Source of the DNA: Crocinitomicaceae bacterium
Lineage (GTDB): Bacteria; Bacteroidota; Bacteroidia; Flavobacteriales_D; Crocinitomicaceae
Length of the DNA: 64,000 bases
Reading direction: 5' to 3'
Assembly: GCA_029249445.1 (NCBI GenBank)
Contig: JAQWHI010000019.1
Location: 248,001-312,000, forward strand
A program made the translations under genes and the position numbers. The notes under the pieces are model-generated. The model worked only from the letters and a program-made list of their open reading frames with translations. It did no database searches and was not told the DNA's origin. Shown here piece after piece: positions 7,813 to 16,458 of the stretch (position 1 is its first letter; the number at the start of each line of letters is the position of its first letter).

Positions 7813-10104
7813 ATGAAGAAGTTTTCTATTCTGGCAATTGCTTTCATTGCAATGATGCAGCAATTTTCGTTTTCACAAGGAGCTTCAATTTCGACGCCAC
7901 AAATTGAAGATCAAGTAAATACAATCCTAAATAGTTTAAGTCTAGAGGAGAAAGTTGGCCAGACCTGTCAAATCACTCTTGAAGCACTTCTATTGCGTGA
8001 TGCTTCAGGCAAAGTTATTGAGCCACTCAAAATGGACCCCGAAAGAGTGAGAGAAGCAATTGTAGAATATGGGGTAGGATCCGTTTTAAACGTAAATTGG
8101 CACACCCTTGACCTCGAAACGTGGGAAGACGTAATGACAAGCGTTCACAAGCCGTTTACGAGCAATGAAAGCTCCGTTCCTGTCATCTATGGTATTGATG
8201 CCATTCATGGTGCAAATTATGTTCGTGGTGGCACTCTTTTCCCTCAGGAAATAGGTCTTGCCGCAACATGGAACGAAACTTTGGCCATGCAATTTGGAGA
8301 AGTTACAGCATACGAAACCCGTGCAGCAGGGATTCCTTGGAACTTCTCTCCAGTATTGGACTTGGGCAGACAACCGCTGTGGTCTCGACACTTTGAAACG
8401 CTTGGAGAAGATCCTTATCTCGCATCCAAAATGGGAAAAGCAATCATATGCGGGTATCAAGGCAGCAACGGAATAAGTCGTGAGCATGTTGCTAGTTGTA
8501 TGAAGCATTTCGTTGGATACAGCAACCCCGTCAGCGGTAGAGACCGCACACCCGCATGGATTCCAGAAAAATATATGGAAGAACTTTATCTCCCTCCTTT
8601 CAAAGCTGCTGTGGAAGAAGGAGCATTAACGGTTATGATAAATAGTGGTGTTGTAAATGGCATCCCTGGACACATGAATCATCACCTCTTAACTACTGTT
8701 TTAAAGGAAGAGTGGGGATTCGAAGGATTCGCTGTTTCAGATTGGGAAGACCTCATTATGCTCCACACCGTTCACCGCACAGCCAAGACCATTAAAGATG
8801 GAATTGTTCAAGCAATCAATGCTGGCTTGGACATGAGTATGGTTCCTCTTGCCCCACAATACAAAGAATACTGCTCTTTGCTGAAAGAGGCTGTTCAAGA
8901 TGGCAGTGTATCAACTGAAAGACTCGATGATGCCGTGCGAAGAATACTAAGAGTAAAAGTCATCCTAGGGCTCTATGAAAAAAATATGAACCAAAAGAGG
9001 GCTTACCCTAAGTTTGGCTCAAAACAACATCAGAAACTGGCATTAGATGCTGCAATAGAATCAATTACACTGCTCAAAAACGATGGAGTGTTGCCATTAA
9101 AGAAATCTCAAAAAATTCTTGTTGCCGGTCCTACTTCTAACAATCTTATGTATCTCAATGGTGCATGGACACACACATGGCAAGGAGACCAATCCTCATT
9201 TAATACAGAAAACAGATTGAATATCCGTCAGGCAATCGAAGGTGTTGTTGGACAGGAAAACTGTTTGTTCAGCCAAGGTGCAGAATTATACAATCGAGAT
9301 GGATATGAGGCATCACAATTCGTTAATTTACAAGACTTTGAAGAAAAGGCCAACGCTGCGGATGTGATTTTACTCTGCCTTGGTGAATTTCCATCAACAG
9401 AAAAGCCCGGAGACATTCGTTCTCTCGAGCTCAATCCCGAACAACAAGAGTTGGCTAAAATTGCAGAAAAAACTGGTAAACCGGTTGTTCTCATTATGGT
9501 TGAAGGTCGGCCAAGAATTATTCGTGAAATTGTGGATGATGCAAGCGCTGTAGTGCAGACATACCTCCCTGGAGATTTTGGTGGTGATGCTTTAGGAAAG
9601 CTTCTGTTTGGAGAAGAGAATTTTTCTGGAAAACTTCCATACAGCTATCCTAGATACAATGGACAAATTGAGTTTTATGATCACCCACGAAGTGTAGCTA
9701 GGCATAAATCAAATGACTTCAATGGATACAACCCACAGTGGGACTTTGGATTCGGAATGAGTTATTCCAATCTACAGTACTCGAATCTTTCATTGAATAC
9801 AGATGTTATCACAGAAAATGACTCAATTGTTGTTTCAATCGATATTACAAATACCGGAAACATGGACGTAAAAGAGGTCGTTCAACTCTACGTTTCTGAT
9901 CATTTTGCTTCCGTTATTCCTACTGGGAAATCGCTAAAAGCATTTAAAAAGACAGAAGTTCGTGTCAAAGAAACTAAAACTGTTATTTTTACTGTTTCAA
10001 CCAAAGATCTTCAATTTGTCAATGCCGAAGGAAAATGGGTCGTTGAACCGGGAAGTTTTAGTATCGCTATTGGAGATCAAAGTGCAAAGTTTGAACTAAA
10101 ATAA
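7813..10104 (+). CDS. Secreted beta-glucosidase, glycoside hydrolase family 3
   Basis: A 763-residue GH3 enzyme with a signal peptide (MKKFSILAIAF to about residue 22). The (alpha/beta)8 domain carries the nucleophile Asp310 in AVSDWED. The GH3 C-terminal sandwich domain follows from about residue 430, and a fibronectin type III-like domain ends the protein. The length and order match BglX-like beta-glucosidases that release glucose from beta-linked oligosaccharides. It ends four bases before the Nudix-type gene, so the two are probably one transcript. Context with GH16 suggests laminarin oligosaccharides as substrate (inference). Confidence 0.93.
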   Translation: MKKFSILAIAFIAMMQQFSFSQGASISTPQIEDQVNTILNSLSLEEKVGQTCQITLEALLLRDASGKVIEPLKMDPERVREAIVEYGVGSVLNVNWHTLDLETWEDVMTSVHKPFTSNESSVPVIYGIDAIHGANYVRGGTLFPQEIGLAATWNETLAMQFGEVTAYETRAAGIPWNFSPVLDLGRQPLWSRHFETLGEDPYLASKMGKAIICGYQGSNGISREHVASCMKHFVGYSNPVSGRDRTPAWIPEKYMEELYLPPFKAAVEEGALTVMINSGVVNGIPGHMNHHLLTTVLKEEWGFEGFAVSDWEDLIMLHTVHRTAKTIKDGIVQAINAGLDMSMVPLAPQYKEYCSLLKEAVQDGSVSTERLDDAVRRILRVKVILGLYEKNMNQKRAYPKFGSKQHQKLALDAAIESITLLKNDGVLPLKKSQKILVAGPTSNNLMYLNGAWTHTWQGDQSSFNTENRLNIRQAIEGVVGQENCLFSQGAELYNRDGYEASQFVNLQDFEEKANAADVILLCLGEFPSTEKPGDIRSLELNPEQQELAKIAEKTGKPVVLIMVEGRPRIIREIVDDASAVVQTYLPGDFGGDALGKLLFGEENFSGKLPYSYPRYNGQIEFYDHPRSVARHKSNDFNGYNPQWDFGFGMSYSNLQYSNLSLNTDVITENDSIVVSIDITNTGNMDVKEVVQLYVSDHFASVIPTGKSLKAFKKTEVRVKETKTVIFTVSTKDLQFVNAEGKWVVEPGSFSIAIGDQSAKFELK

Positions 10105-10108
10105 ACCG

Positions 10109-10807
10109 ATGAGTTATAAAATAAAGTTTGACAAGTTTTTCTCTTACTCCTTTTCTCTCGACTGCGTAATCTTTGGATACATTGATGGTAAAATTAATGT
10201 CCTTCTCATTAAGCGAGCAATGGAGCCATATATGGAAGAATGGGCAATCCCCGGGGATTTGGTATATCCAGATGAAAATCTACAAAACGCCGCTGATCGA
10301 ATTTTAACAGAACTCACGCAATTAAAGGGGGTAGAATTGCACCAAGGACAAACCTTTGGAGATCCCGAAAGACATCCTCAAGGACGCGTTATAACAAATG
10401 CATACTTTGCGCTAGTGAAAGCTAAGGAGGTTAAAGCTGAAGCCGACTCTTGGGCTGAAGAGGTACGTTGGGTTCCTATAAGAGAAGTTCCACAACTTGC
10501 ATTTGACCACAACAAAATCTTAGACTCTACATTCAATTTACTCCAGCAAAAACTTCAACGCGAACCTGTTTGTTTCGACATGCTGCCCGAAAAGTTTACT
10601 CTTAACGAAATGCAACAGATTTATGAATATGCCTTTGGCACCAAAATGGACAAAGCAAATTTTAGAAAAAAAATTAAGCCTATGCCAATTGTAAACCTTC
10701 AAGAAAAGCAGCAGAACGTGAAACACCGGCCAGCAAACCTCTTTAAATTTGACCCTGAAAAATATCAGACAATTGTTGAGAAGGAAAATTTCCTTTTTAG
10801 AATGTAA
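10109..10807 (+). CDS. Nudix-domain transcriptional regulator (NrtR/AraR-like)
   Basis: A 232-residue protein with an N-terminal Nudix fold (residues about 15-140: FSLDCVIFGY, then LIKRAMEPYMEEWAIPGD) and a C-terminal winged-helix region (LNEMQQIYEYAFG, then ANFRKKI). The Nudix box is degenerate: the REUxEExGU core is replaced by RILTELTQLKG. This is what is seen in Nudix-derived sugar regulators rather than hydrolases. It is four bases behind the GH3 gene. I infer that it senses a sugar-related ligand and controls the local catabolic genes. An active hydrolase is less likely. Confidence 0.8.
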   Translation: MSYKIKFDKFFSYSFSLDCVIFGYIDGKINVLLIKRAMEPYMEEWAIPGDLVYPDENLQNAADRILTELTQLKGVELHQGQTFGDPERHPQGRVITNAYFALVKAKEVKAEADSWAEEVRWVPIREVPQLAFDHNKILDSTFNLLQQKLQREPVCFDMLPEKFTLNEMQQIYEYAFGTKMDKANFRKKIKPMPIVNLQEKQQNVKHRPANLFKFDPEKYQTIVEKENFLFRM

Positions 10808-10910
10808 TCGACTTTTACGCTGAACGATTTATTATCGTACTTTTTGAGAAACTCAAAACCCCTCAACCGTGTTCTAATCTGTGAACTTGAGAGCAAGCAA
10901 AAGAACGCTT

Positions 10911-11909
10911 TTATTCTACAACAAACGCCGTTCTACTCGGACCAACCTCTGTCTTGACCGTTGCACAATACATGCCCTTGGATAACCCTGAAATATCAAT
11001 AGTTTCCATTGTCGAATTCCCCGTAATCAACACCTTGCCATGAACATCACTAATATAATATTCTGTTACAGGAACAGTTGTGTTGATCGTAATTGACTCG
11101 CGCGTAGGGTTTGGAAATACATTGATAGAAACTGGATCAATCCCGTTTACAGAAACATTGTTTTGATAAACACGCACATAATCTACCTCCATTAAAGCAG
11201 GAAAAGATGTTGTTCCATCTGGCGAACCTGGCCAGTTACCACCAACAGCTAGATTTAATATTAAATAAAATGGTTCATGAAATTCCTCTTTTGAAACAGC
11301 CCCAGGACCAATATTCGTGGTATAATAAACATTGCCATTCAATGACCATTGAATCGTCGTCGGTGTCCATTCAATCCCGTAAACTTGAAATTCTGAAGCG
11401 TCACACGCAACACTTCCGCCCAGAAAAACATGACCATTATTGTCATAATGATGTGTGCCATGAACAACATTTTCATTGTTCACATGTTCAAGAAGGTCCA
11501 ATTCTCCACAATGTGGCCAACTCACTTGATCGATATTCGCACCGAGCATCCAAAAAGCCGGCCATAACCCCTGTCCGTAAGGTACTTTTATCCGCGCTTC
11601 TACCTTCCCATATTTGAATTCATAAAGATCTTTTGTTTTTAGCTTGGCCGAGGTATAATTAGCGGAACCTATTGTTTCAGCCCGAGCGGTAATACGCAAA
11701 TGACCCGCATCAACTGTACTATTGTTTGCACTATTGGTATAATATTGAAGCTCATTGTTTCCCCAGCCCCACACTCCCTGACCAATATCATGCGACCATT
11801 TTGAATAGTCTATTGACGTGCCGTCAAATTCGTCTGACCAAACAAGTGAGTATTGAGCGCTTGCAAAAAATGATGATGCGAGGATAAAAAGCAATGAAAG
11901 TTGTTTCAT
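10911..11909 (-). CDS. Secreted GH16 endo-beta-glucanase (laminarinase type) with T9SS sorting domain
   Basis: The frame is open to 12026, but the signal peptide (MKQLSLLFILASSFFASAQ) starts at the ATG at 11909, giving 332 residues. The GH16 domain (about 20-250) contains the catalytic motif ELDLLE, with Glu136 and Glu141 as nucleophile and acid/base. WSDEFDG and PAFWMLG are further GH16 motifs. The last 75 residues begin with a VFPNPT motif and form a type A T9SS C-terminal domain, so the enzyme should be exported across the outer membrane. It is convergent with the Nudix gene. Beta-1,3-glucan is the likely substrate. Confidence 0.92.
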   Translation of the reverse strand: MKQLSLLFILASSFFASAQYSLVWSDEFDGTSIDYSKWSHDIGQGVWGWGNNELQYYTNSANNSTVDAGHLRITARAETIGSANYTSAKLKTKDLYEFKYGKVEARIKVPYGQGLWPAFWMLGANIDQVSWPHCGELDLLEHVNNENVVHGTHHYDNNGHVFLGGSVACDASEFQVYGIEWTPTTIQWSLNGNVYYTTNIGPGAVSKEEFHEPFYLILNLAVGGNWPGSPDGTTSFPALMEVDYVRVYQNNVSVNGIDPVSINVFPNPTRESITINTTVPVTEYYISDVHGKVLITGNSTMETIDISGLSKGMYCATVKTEVGPSRTAFVVE

Positions 11910-12059
11910 ATTTAAAGATTTACAAAGGTGTTTACTAAGTGTTATTGTATTTATTACAATAATATAACTTTTTTTGCTTTTTAAAAAATGTCCATTCCGC
12001 CTGCGTTTATTCAAAAGAAGGAGCAAAGATTGAAACCCAAGTTCTTGACCATTATCTTA

Positions 12060-12087
12060 TTGTCTTTTGTACTAAAAGATATATTTG
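12060..12087 (+). promoter_or_regulatory. Putative promoter of the symporter operon
   Basis: TTG at 12060-12062, a 17-base spacer and TATATTTG at 12080-12087 match the Bacteroidota promoter consensus. The symporter ATG is at 12116, leaving a leader of roughly 20 bases. Confidence 0.6.
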
Positions 12088-12115
12088 CGTATTTTTCGAA
12101 AAAAAAGACATATAC

Positions 12116-13768
12116 ATGGGCGCATCTTTCCAATTTTCAGATTATTTAATCTTTGTCCTTTACGCCATACTGATTCTTTTTGTTGGTTTGTGGGCGTCAC
12201 GAACGAAAAAAGGAACAGAAAAGAGCGCTGAAGACTATTTTCTAGCGAGTAAATCTCTTCCGTGGTGGGCCATTGGGGCCTCATTAATTGCTGCGAATAT
12301 TTCTGCTGAACAATTTATTGGAATGTCTGGTTCTGGGTACAAAGTGGGACTGGCAATTGCTTCATACGAATGGATGGCAGCGATTACATTAATTGTAGTT
12401 GGAAAGTTCTTCCTTCCTATATTTATTGAAAAAGGAATCTACACCATTCCAGGTTTCGTTGAAAAACGATATTCTAAACAATTGAAAACAATACTTGCTG
12501 TATTTTGGATTTCACTCTACATCTTCGTTAATATTGCTTCCGTTTTATATCTCGGAGCTTTAGCCCTTGATACAATCCTAGGAATTCCAATGATTTACGG
12601 CGTAATCGGATTGTCACTTTTTGCTGCGGCATATTCTCTTTATGGTGGCCTTTCTGCTGTTGCATGGACCGATGTGATCCAAGTTGTTTTTCTCGTATTT
12701 GGTGGTCTGGTAATTACATTTGTTTCTCTCGACATGGTCTCTGGAGGAGAGGGTGCTTGGGCAGGACTAAAGAAGGTATATGCGGAGGCTCCAGGTCGGT
12801 TCGCAATGATTTTGGACAAATCAAACCCCGAATACAAAAACCTTCCAGGTATTGCGGTATTGGTCGGCGGGATGTGGGTAGCTAACCTTTATTACTGGGG
12901 GTTTAATCAGTACATCATCCAAAGAACTCTGGCGGCAAAGTCTTTGAAAGAATCACAAAAAGGAATCTTAATGGCGGCCGGTTTGAAGCTAATAATTCCT
13001 TTGATCGTTGTGATTCCGGGAATTGCCGCATACGTTATGACTCAAGACGCTGAAACAATGAACGCGCTCGGAGAAGTTGGGCAACAAAACCTTCCTTCAC
13101 TGGACTCCGCAGACAAATCCTATCCTTGGCTTTTGCAGTTCTTACCATCTGGAATTAAAGGATTAGCGTTTGCTGCGCTTTGTGCGGCTATCGTATCGTC
13201 TCTTGCTTCGATGCTAAATTCCACATCAACAATTTTCACAATGGACATATATAAACCCTATTTTAATCCTGAAGCCAACGATAAAGCAATGGTTAAAACA
13301 GGAAGGGTTTCTGCAGCAATTGCGCTTTTAATTGGTGCGATAATGGCTCCCCTCTTGGGAGGAATCGATCAGGCTTTTCAATTTATCCAAGAGTACACGG
13401 GAGTTGTGAGCCCCGGAATTCTAGCTGTATTCATTCTTGGACTTTTTTGGAAGAAAGCAACAAGTCGTGCTGCCATCTTTGGCGTGCTGCTCTCGATACC
13501 AATCGCAATGTACTTCAAGGTAGGGTCAAAAGGATGGATCGACCATCTGTTATTTGTTGATCTTCCTTTCCTACACCAGATGGGAATAACCGCTCTTCTT
13601 ACGATGCTTACAATCATTATATATAGTTCCTTGCAACTAAAAGGAGGGACCGACGAAAAAGGAATCGAGCTATCAAAAAGTACATTTGAAACCTCCAAAA
13701 CATTTAATATTGGGGCATTTGCAATCATGATCTGTCTGGTTGTATTGTACGCCTTATTTTGGAACTAA
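12116..13768 (+). CDS. Sodium:solute symporter (SSS family, SglT-like sugar transporter)
   Basis: A 550-residue multi-pass inner-membrane protein of the LeuT-fold SSS family. Family features include the SLPWWAIGASLIAANISAEQFIGM segment (TM1-2 region), YGGLSAVAWTDVIQ and the late EYTGVVSPG stretch. Overall similarity is strongest to sodium/glucose-galactose cotransporters. It starts an operon with the PGI/PMI-type isomerase and mgsA. I infer import of glucose or a short glucoside, driven by sodium, which fits a marine habitat. Substrate specificity is not proven. Confidence 0.9.
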   Translation: MGASFQFSDYLIFVLYAILILFVGLWASRTKKGTEKSAEDYFLASKSLPWWAIGASLIAANISAEQFIGMSGSGYKVGLAIASYEWMAAITLIVVGKFFLPIFIEKGIYTIPGFVEKRYSKQLKTILAVFWISLYIFVNIASVLYLGALALDTILGIPMIYGVIGLSLFAAAYSLYGGLSAVAWTDVIQVVFLVFGGLVITFVSLDMVSGGEGAWAGLKKVYAEAPGRFAMILDKSNPEYKNLPGIAVLVGGMWVANLYYWGFNQYIIQRTLAAKSLKESQKGILMAAGLKLIIPLIVVIPGIAAYVMTQDAETMNALGEVGQQNLPSLDSADKSYPWLLQFLPSGIKGLAFAALCAAIVSSLASMLNSTSTIFTMDIYKPYFNPEANDKAMVKTGRVSAAIALLIGAIMAPLLGGIDQAFQFIQEYTGVVSPGILAVFILGLFWKKATSRAAIFGVLLSIPIAMYFKVGSKGWIDHLLFVDLPFLHQMGITALLTMLTIIIYSSLQLKGGTDEKGIELSKSTFETSKTFNIGAFAIMICLVVLYALFWN

Positions 13769-13787
13769 TAAAACTAAAATCGATACT

Positions 13788-14768
13788 ATGAACATGAAGG
13801 ACCTAATCCGTGATTTTCCAAAGCAATTAGAAGAGGGAGTTGCAATATCAAATACCTACAAAGTTATTGTTGACGCTTCAGTAAGTAACATTGTGATTTG
13901 CGGGCTCGGAGGATCAGGAATTGGAGGAGAAATTATTAAAGAGTGCCTACGACCATACCTCAAACTACCGGTTGAAGTTTGTCATAGTTACTCACTTCCT
14001 GAATATGTAGACAGCAACACTTTAGTAATTGCATGCTCCTACTCTGGAAATACTGAAGAAACACTCAATGCCCTCGACGAGGCCATTGAGCGAAAAGCAA
14101 ATATCATTGGAATCACCAGTGGGGGAGCAGTAAAAAAAATACTTCTGGAGCAAGGGAATCCTGTAATTACTGTACCTGGAGGGCTTCCTCCACGAGCAGC
14201 TCTAGCATACCCTTTGGTTCAATTGTTTGAAGTTTTTATCCAAAATAATTTCGTGAATGCTGAAATAAAAACACAACTTACTTCAGCAATCTCTTTTCTC
14301 GAAAAAGAACAATCCGAAATAAAAGCGTTAGCCTCCCAAATAATGGAGTTTTCCGACGACAACAAGTTGCTGTTTTATGGAGAAGATAAATTCCATCCTG
14401 TCATGCTTCGTGCGTGTCAACAAATCAATGAAAACAGCAAAGAATTGGCTTTTTTCAATGTAATACCTGAAATGAATCACAATGAAATTGTAGGATGGGC
14501 TGAAAAACCAAAAAACATCTCAGTTGTAATGCTCAGAAGCGATCTAGAAAATAGTCGAAATTCAAAGCGACTTGATATCACTCATGAAATTATTCTTCGT
14601 AAAAATGCCGTACTCGAAGTAAAAGCAAAAGGAAATAATTTCATTGAACAAGCATTCTACCTCATCCATCTAGTTGATTGGTTGTCGCTCCTAAAAGCTG
14701 AAAAAAAGTCTATTGATGTTATTGAAGTTGACGTGATAGACTATTTAAAAAATGAACTTTCAAAATAA
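13788..14768 (+). CDS. Bifunctional phosphoglucose/phosphomannose isomerase family protein
   Basis: A 326-residue SIS-domain protein. GLGGSGIGGE at about 39-48 and ACSYSGNTEET near 82-92 are the sugar-phosphate-binding motifs, and GLPPRAALAYP matches the PGI/PMI signature. It interconverts glucose 6-phosphate, fructose 6-phosphate and mannose 6-phosphate in characterised relatives. The frame is open from 13740, but ATG at 13788 is the first sensible start, 19 bases after the symporter stop. It links imported sugar to both glycolysis and the zwf entry point. Confidence 0.88.
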   Translation: MNMKDLIRDFPKQLEEGVAISNTYKVIVDASVSNIVICGLGGSGIGGEIIKECLRPYLKLPVEVCHSYSLPEYVDSNTLVIACSYSGNTEETLNALDEAIERKANIIGITSGGAVKKILLEQGNPVITVPGGLPPRAALAYPLVQLFEVFIQNNFVNAEIKTQLTSAISFLEKEQSEIKALASQIMEFSDDNKLLFYGEDKFHPVMLRACQQINENSKELAFFNVIPEMNHNEIVGWAEKPKNISVVMLRSDLENSRNSKRLDITHEIILRKNAVLEVKAKGNNFIEQAFYLIHLVDWLSLLKAEKKSIDVIEVDVIDYLKNELSK

Positions 14769-14776
14769 ATACGAAA

Positions 14777-15145
14777 ATGGAAATCGCCATCATCGCTCAT
14801 GACGGGAAAAAAGCAGAAATGGTTCAGTTTCTGAATGAAAACGCAAAGATACTTCACCGAAATGAAATCTCACTTGTATCGACAGGAACAACAGGAAATA
14901 AAGTTGAAAAAGCTGGATTTCAAGTAACAAAACTACTTTCTGGACCTGTTGGTGGAGATGCTCAAATTGCAGCACGAGTAGCTGAAGGAAAATGTCAGAT
15001 GATAATTTTTTTCCGTGATCCTTTGGAGAAACATCCACACGAGCCCGATATATCAATGCTCATGCGCCTGTGCGATGTCCATAACGTTCCTTTAGCAACA
15101 AATCCTGCAACAGGAACAATGCTCTTTCAAGCGATTGGTGCTTGA
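14777..15145 (+). CDS. mgsA: Methylglyoxal synthase
   Basis: Converts dihydroxyacetone phosphate to methylglyoxal and phosphate, a bypass used when sugar phosphates accumulate. The 122 residues contain HDGKK (8-12), STGTTG (35-40), GGDAQIAA with Asp61, and FFRDPL with Asp81, the two aspartates expected in the active site. It starts eight bases after the isomerase gene. A terminator follows at once, so it is the last gene of the symporter operon. A safety valve beside a high-flux sugar uptake operon is a sensible arrangement. Confidence 0.95.
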   Translation: MEIAIIAHDGKKAEMVQFLNENAKILHRNEISLVSTGTTGNKVEKAGFQVTKLLSGPVGGDAQIAARVAEGKCQMIIFFRDPLEKHPHEPDISMLMRLCDVHNVPLATNPATGTMLFQAIGA

Positions 15146-15155
15146 TTTGGAAGTA

Positions 15156-15181
15156 CCGACTAATTCACAATTAGCGGTTTT
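15156..15181 (+). terminator. Intrinsic terminator after mgsA
   Basis: CCG plus CTAATT (15156-15165, with one bulged A) pairs with AATTAG plus CGG (15169-15177) around a CAC loop and is followed by four T. It lies ten bases after the mgsA stop and includes the stop codon of the convergent endonuclease gene (15160-15162). No T-run follows on the other strand. Confidence 0.55.
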
Positions 15182-16212
15182 GACACACTCTGATTGTCGT
15201 CTGAAACTACGACATCGTATTTTCCTTGATCAATGTCCTCTAAATTCAAAGTGACGCCCTTAGTTCCTTCAACATCTTTTGACAACAAAATACGTCCGAA
15301 CGTATCGCGAATCGAAATCAAATAGCTCGATTTATTCTTCCAATCAATTGTCACTGTCTTTTTTGTTGGATTTGGGTACACATTTAAGCTCCTGTCAAGT
15401 TTGGAATTTTTATTGACGCCCATGACGATATAACCCCAAATCGAATCTACATATTCCGAATGATCAATAAAAGGGTTTCTGTTGTTTTGATAATCATAAT
15501 AAATAATATTATTCCTGTTGCGTTCCCAATCATCAACTGGGTCTTCAATATGCCACTGATAAAGATCCGAAAGCTTAGCGTGAATCGGCTCATTTGTATA
15601 ATTGTCCAATGGAATGCTATCAATAACCTCTAAATCTGGCTCGCCATTCGACCCTTCATAGCGTGTTGCCATATAAAAAATCATACGTGCGACGTCTCCT
15701 TTTACATTGTCGTTTGGCTTCCATACCCACTCAGATGAACTTGTATAGCTTCCTGTTGGGCCATCTCCATCAATATACTCAGTTGAACATTCTGCAAACC
15801 AACGGTTGTTTCTTGCTCCATTTACAGAAACGTCACAAGGTCGAAGCGCATGAACATCTGTACCAGGGCCCATAGAATTCCCAAAATCACCACGTGACTT
15901 TGCCCATACATGCTCTCTTGACCAGCCGGAACCCCCATTGTATTCCTGAGCCGCATCCACTGACCAGCCGGAATAAATAAGAAGCACTCGTGTGGGATCC
16001 AAAGTATCACGGTCTGTTTCTTTTAAAATGTCCCAAACATCAGTTCCAGAACTTGTATATGGAAACTCAATGTGATCTTTAATGATTAAATGCAATTTTG
16101 ACTTTAAGCTGTCACCGGAATATCCAATAGCAGAATCATAATAACCTGTTGGAATTTGCGCGAAAATAAAATTGGATAGCACAAGGCTGAATAGAGTGAG
16201 TAATAATTTCAT
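15160..16212 (-). CDS. Secreted endonuclease I family nuclease with T9SS sorting domain
   Basis: A 350-residue protein from the ATG at 16212, where the signal peptide MKLLLTLFSLVLSNFIFAQ begins. The open frame extends seven codons further. The endonuclease I domain carries the catalytic SREHVWAKS motif at about residue 100 (His-x-Trp) and a DVHALRPCD segment. The last 70 residues start with VYPNPTKKT and form a type A T9SS C-terminal domain. It is probably an extracellular nuclease for DNA scavenging of nucleotides and phosphate. It is convergent with mgsA. Confidence 0.9.
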   Translation of the reverse strand: MKLLLTLFSLVLSNFIFAQIPTGYYDSAIGYSGDSLKSKLHLIIKDHIEFPYTSSGTDVWDILKETDRDTLDPTRVLLIYSGWSVDAAQEYNGGSGWSREHVWAKSRGDFGNSMGPGTDVHALRPCDVSVNGARNNRWFAECSTEYIDGDGPTGSYTSSSEWVWKPNDNVKGDVARMIFYMATRYEGSNGEPDLEVIDSIPLDNYTNEPIHAKLSDLYQWHIEDPVDDWERNRNNIIYYDYQNNRNPFIDHSEYVDSIWGYIVMGVNKNSKLDRSLNVYPNPTKKTVTIDWKNKSSYLISIRDTFGRILLSKDVEGTKGVTLNLEDIDQGKYDVVVSDDNQSVSKPLIVN

Positions 16213-16305
16213 GTAGTCGTTTAAGTGAGTCAAAGATAGCTGAAATATAACAACTCATCACAGATTCAAATAATTCATAATCAAAACAAAAAAATACGCC
16301 TCACT

Positions 16306-16432
16306 CCCCTATCAAAAGCTAACATTCTAGAAAGTTATTCTATTGGTCACTTCCCGTCCCCTATCAAAAGCTAACGCTTTAGAAGACCATTCTATTGGTC
16401 ACTTCCCGTTCCCTATCAAAAGCTAACGCTTT
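16306..16432. repeat. 52-bp direct tandem repeat, about 2.4 copies
   Basis: Copies start at 16306, 16358 and 16410; the third is cut short after about 23 bases. Shared blocks are CCCTATCAAAAGCTAAC and TTCTATTGGTCACTTCCCGT. Copy 2 contains two small inverted repeats, AAAGC-TAAC-GCTTT and GACCA-TTCTAT-TGGTC. In copy 3 the first hairpin runs into GCTTTTTCTT, which looks like a weak terminator facing plus. It lies in the 246-base gap between the divergent endonuclease and GT-C-like genes. I found no other copy in the window. Confidence 0.9.
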
Positions 16433-16458
16433 TTCTTACTTTAGTATAAACAATTGAC

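Noticed and set aside
8086-8508. 140-residue open frame on the minus strand inside the GH3 gene
   Set aside because: It is fully covered by a strongly supported gene on the other strand and shows no family motif.
10842-10858. TTTTGAG-AAA-CTCAAAA hairpin as a terminator between the Nudix and GH16 genes
   Set aside because: There is a good stem, but no T-run follows on either strand.
11207-11617. 136-residue open frame on the plus strand inside the GH16 gene
   Set aside because: An antisense shadow of the catalytic domain, with no signal peptide and no recognisable fold.
16306-16432. CRISPR-like array
   Set aside because: The units are contiguous without spacers, copies differ and there are no cas genes.
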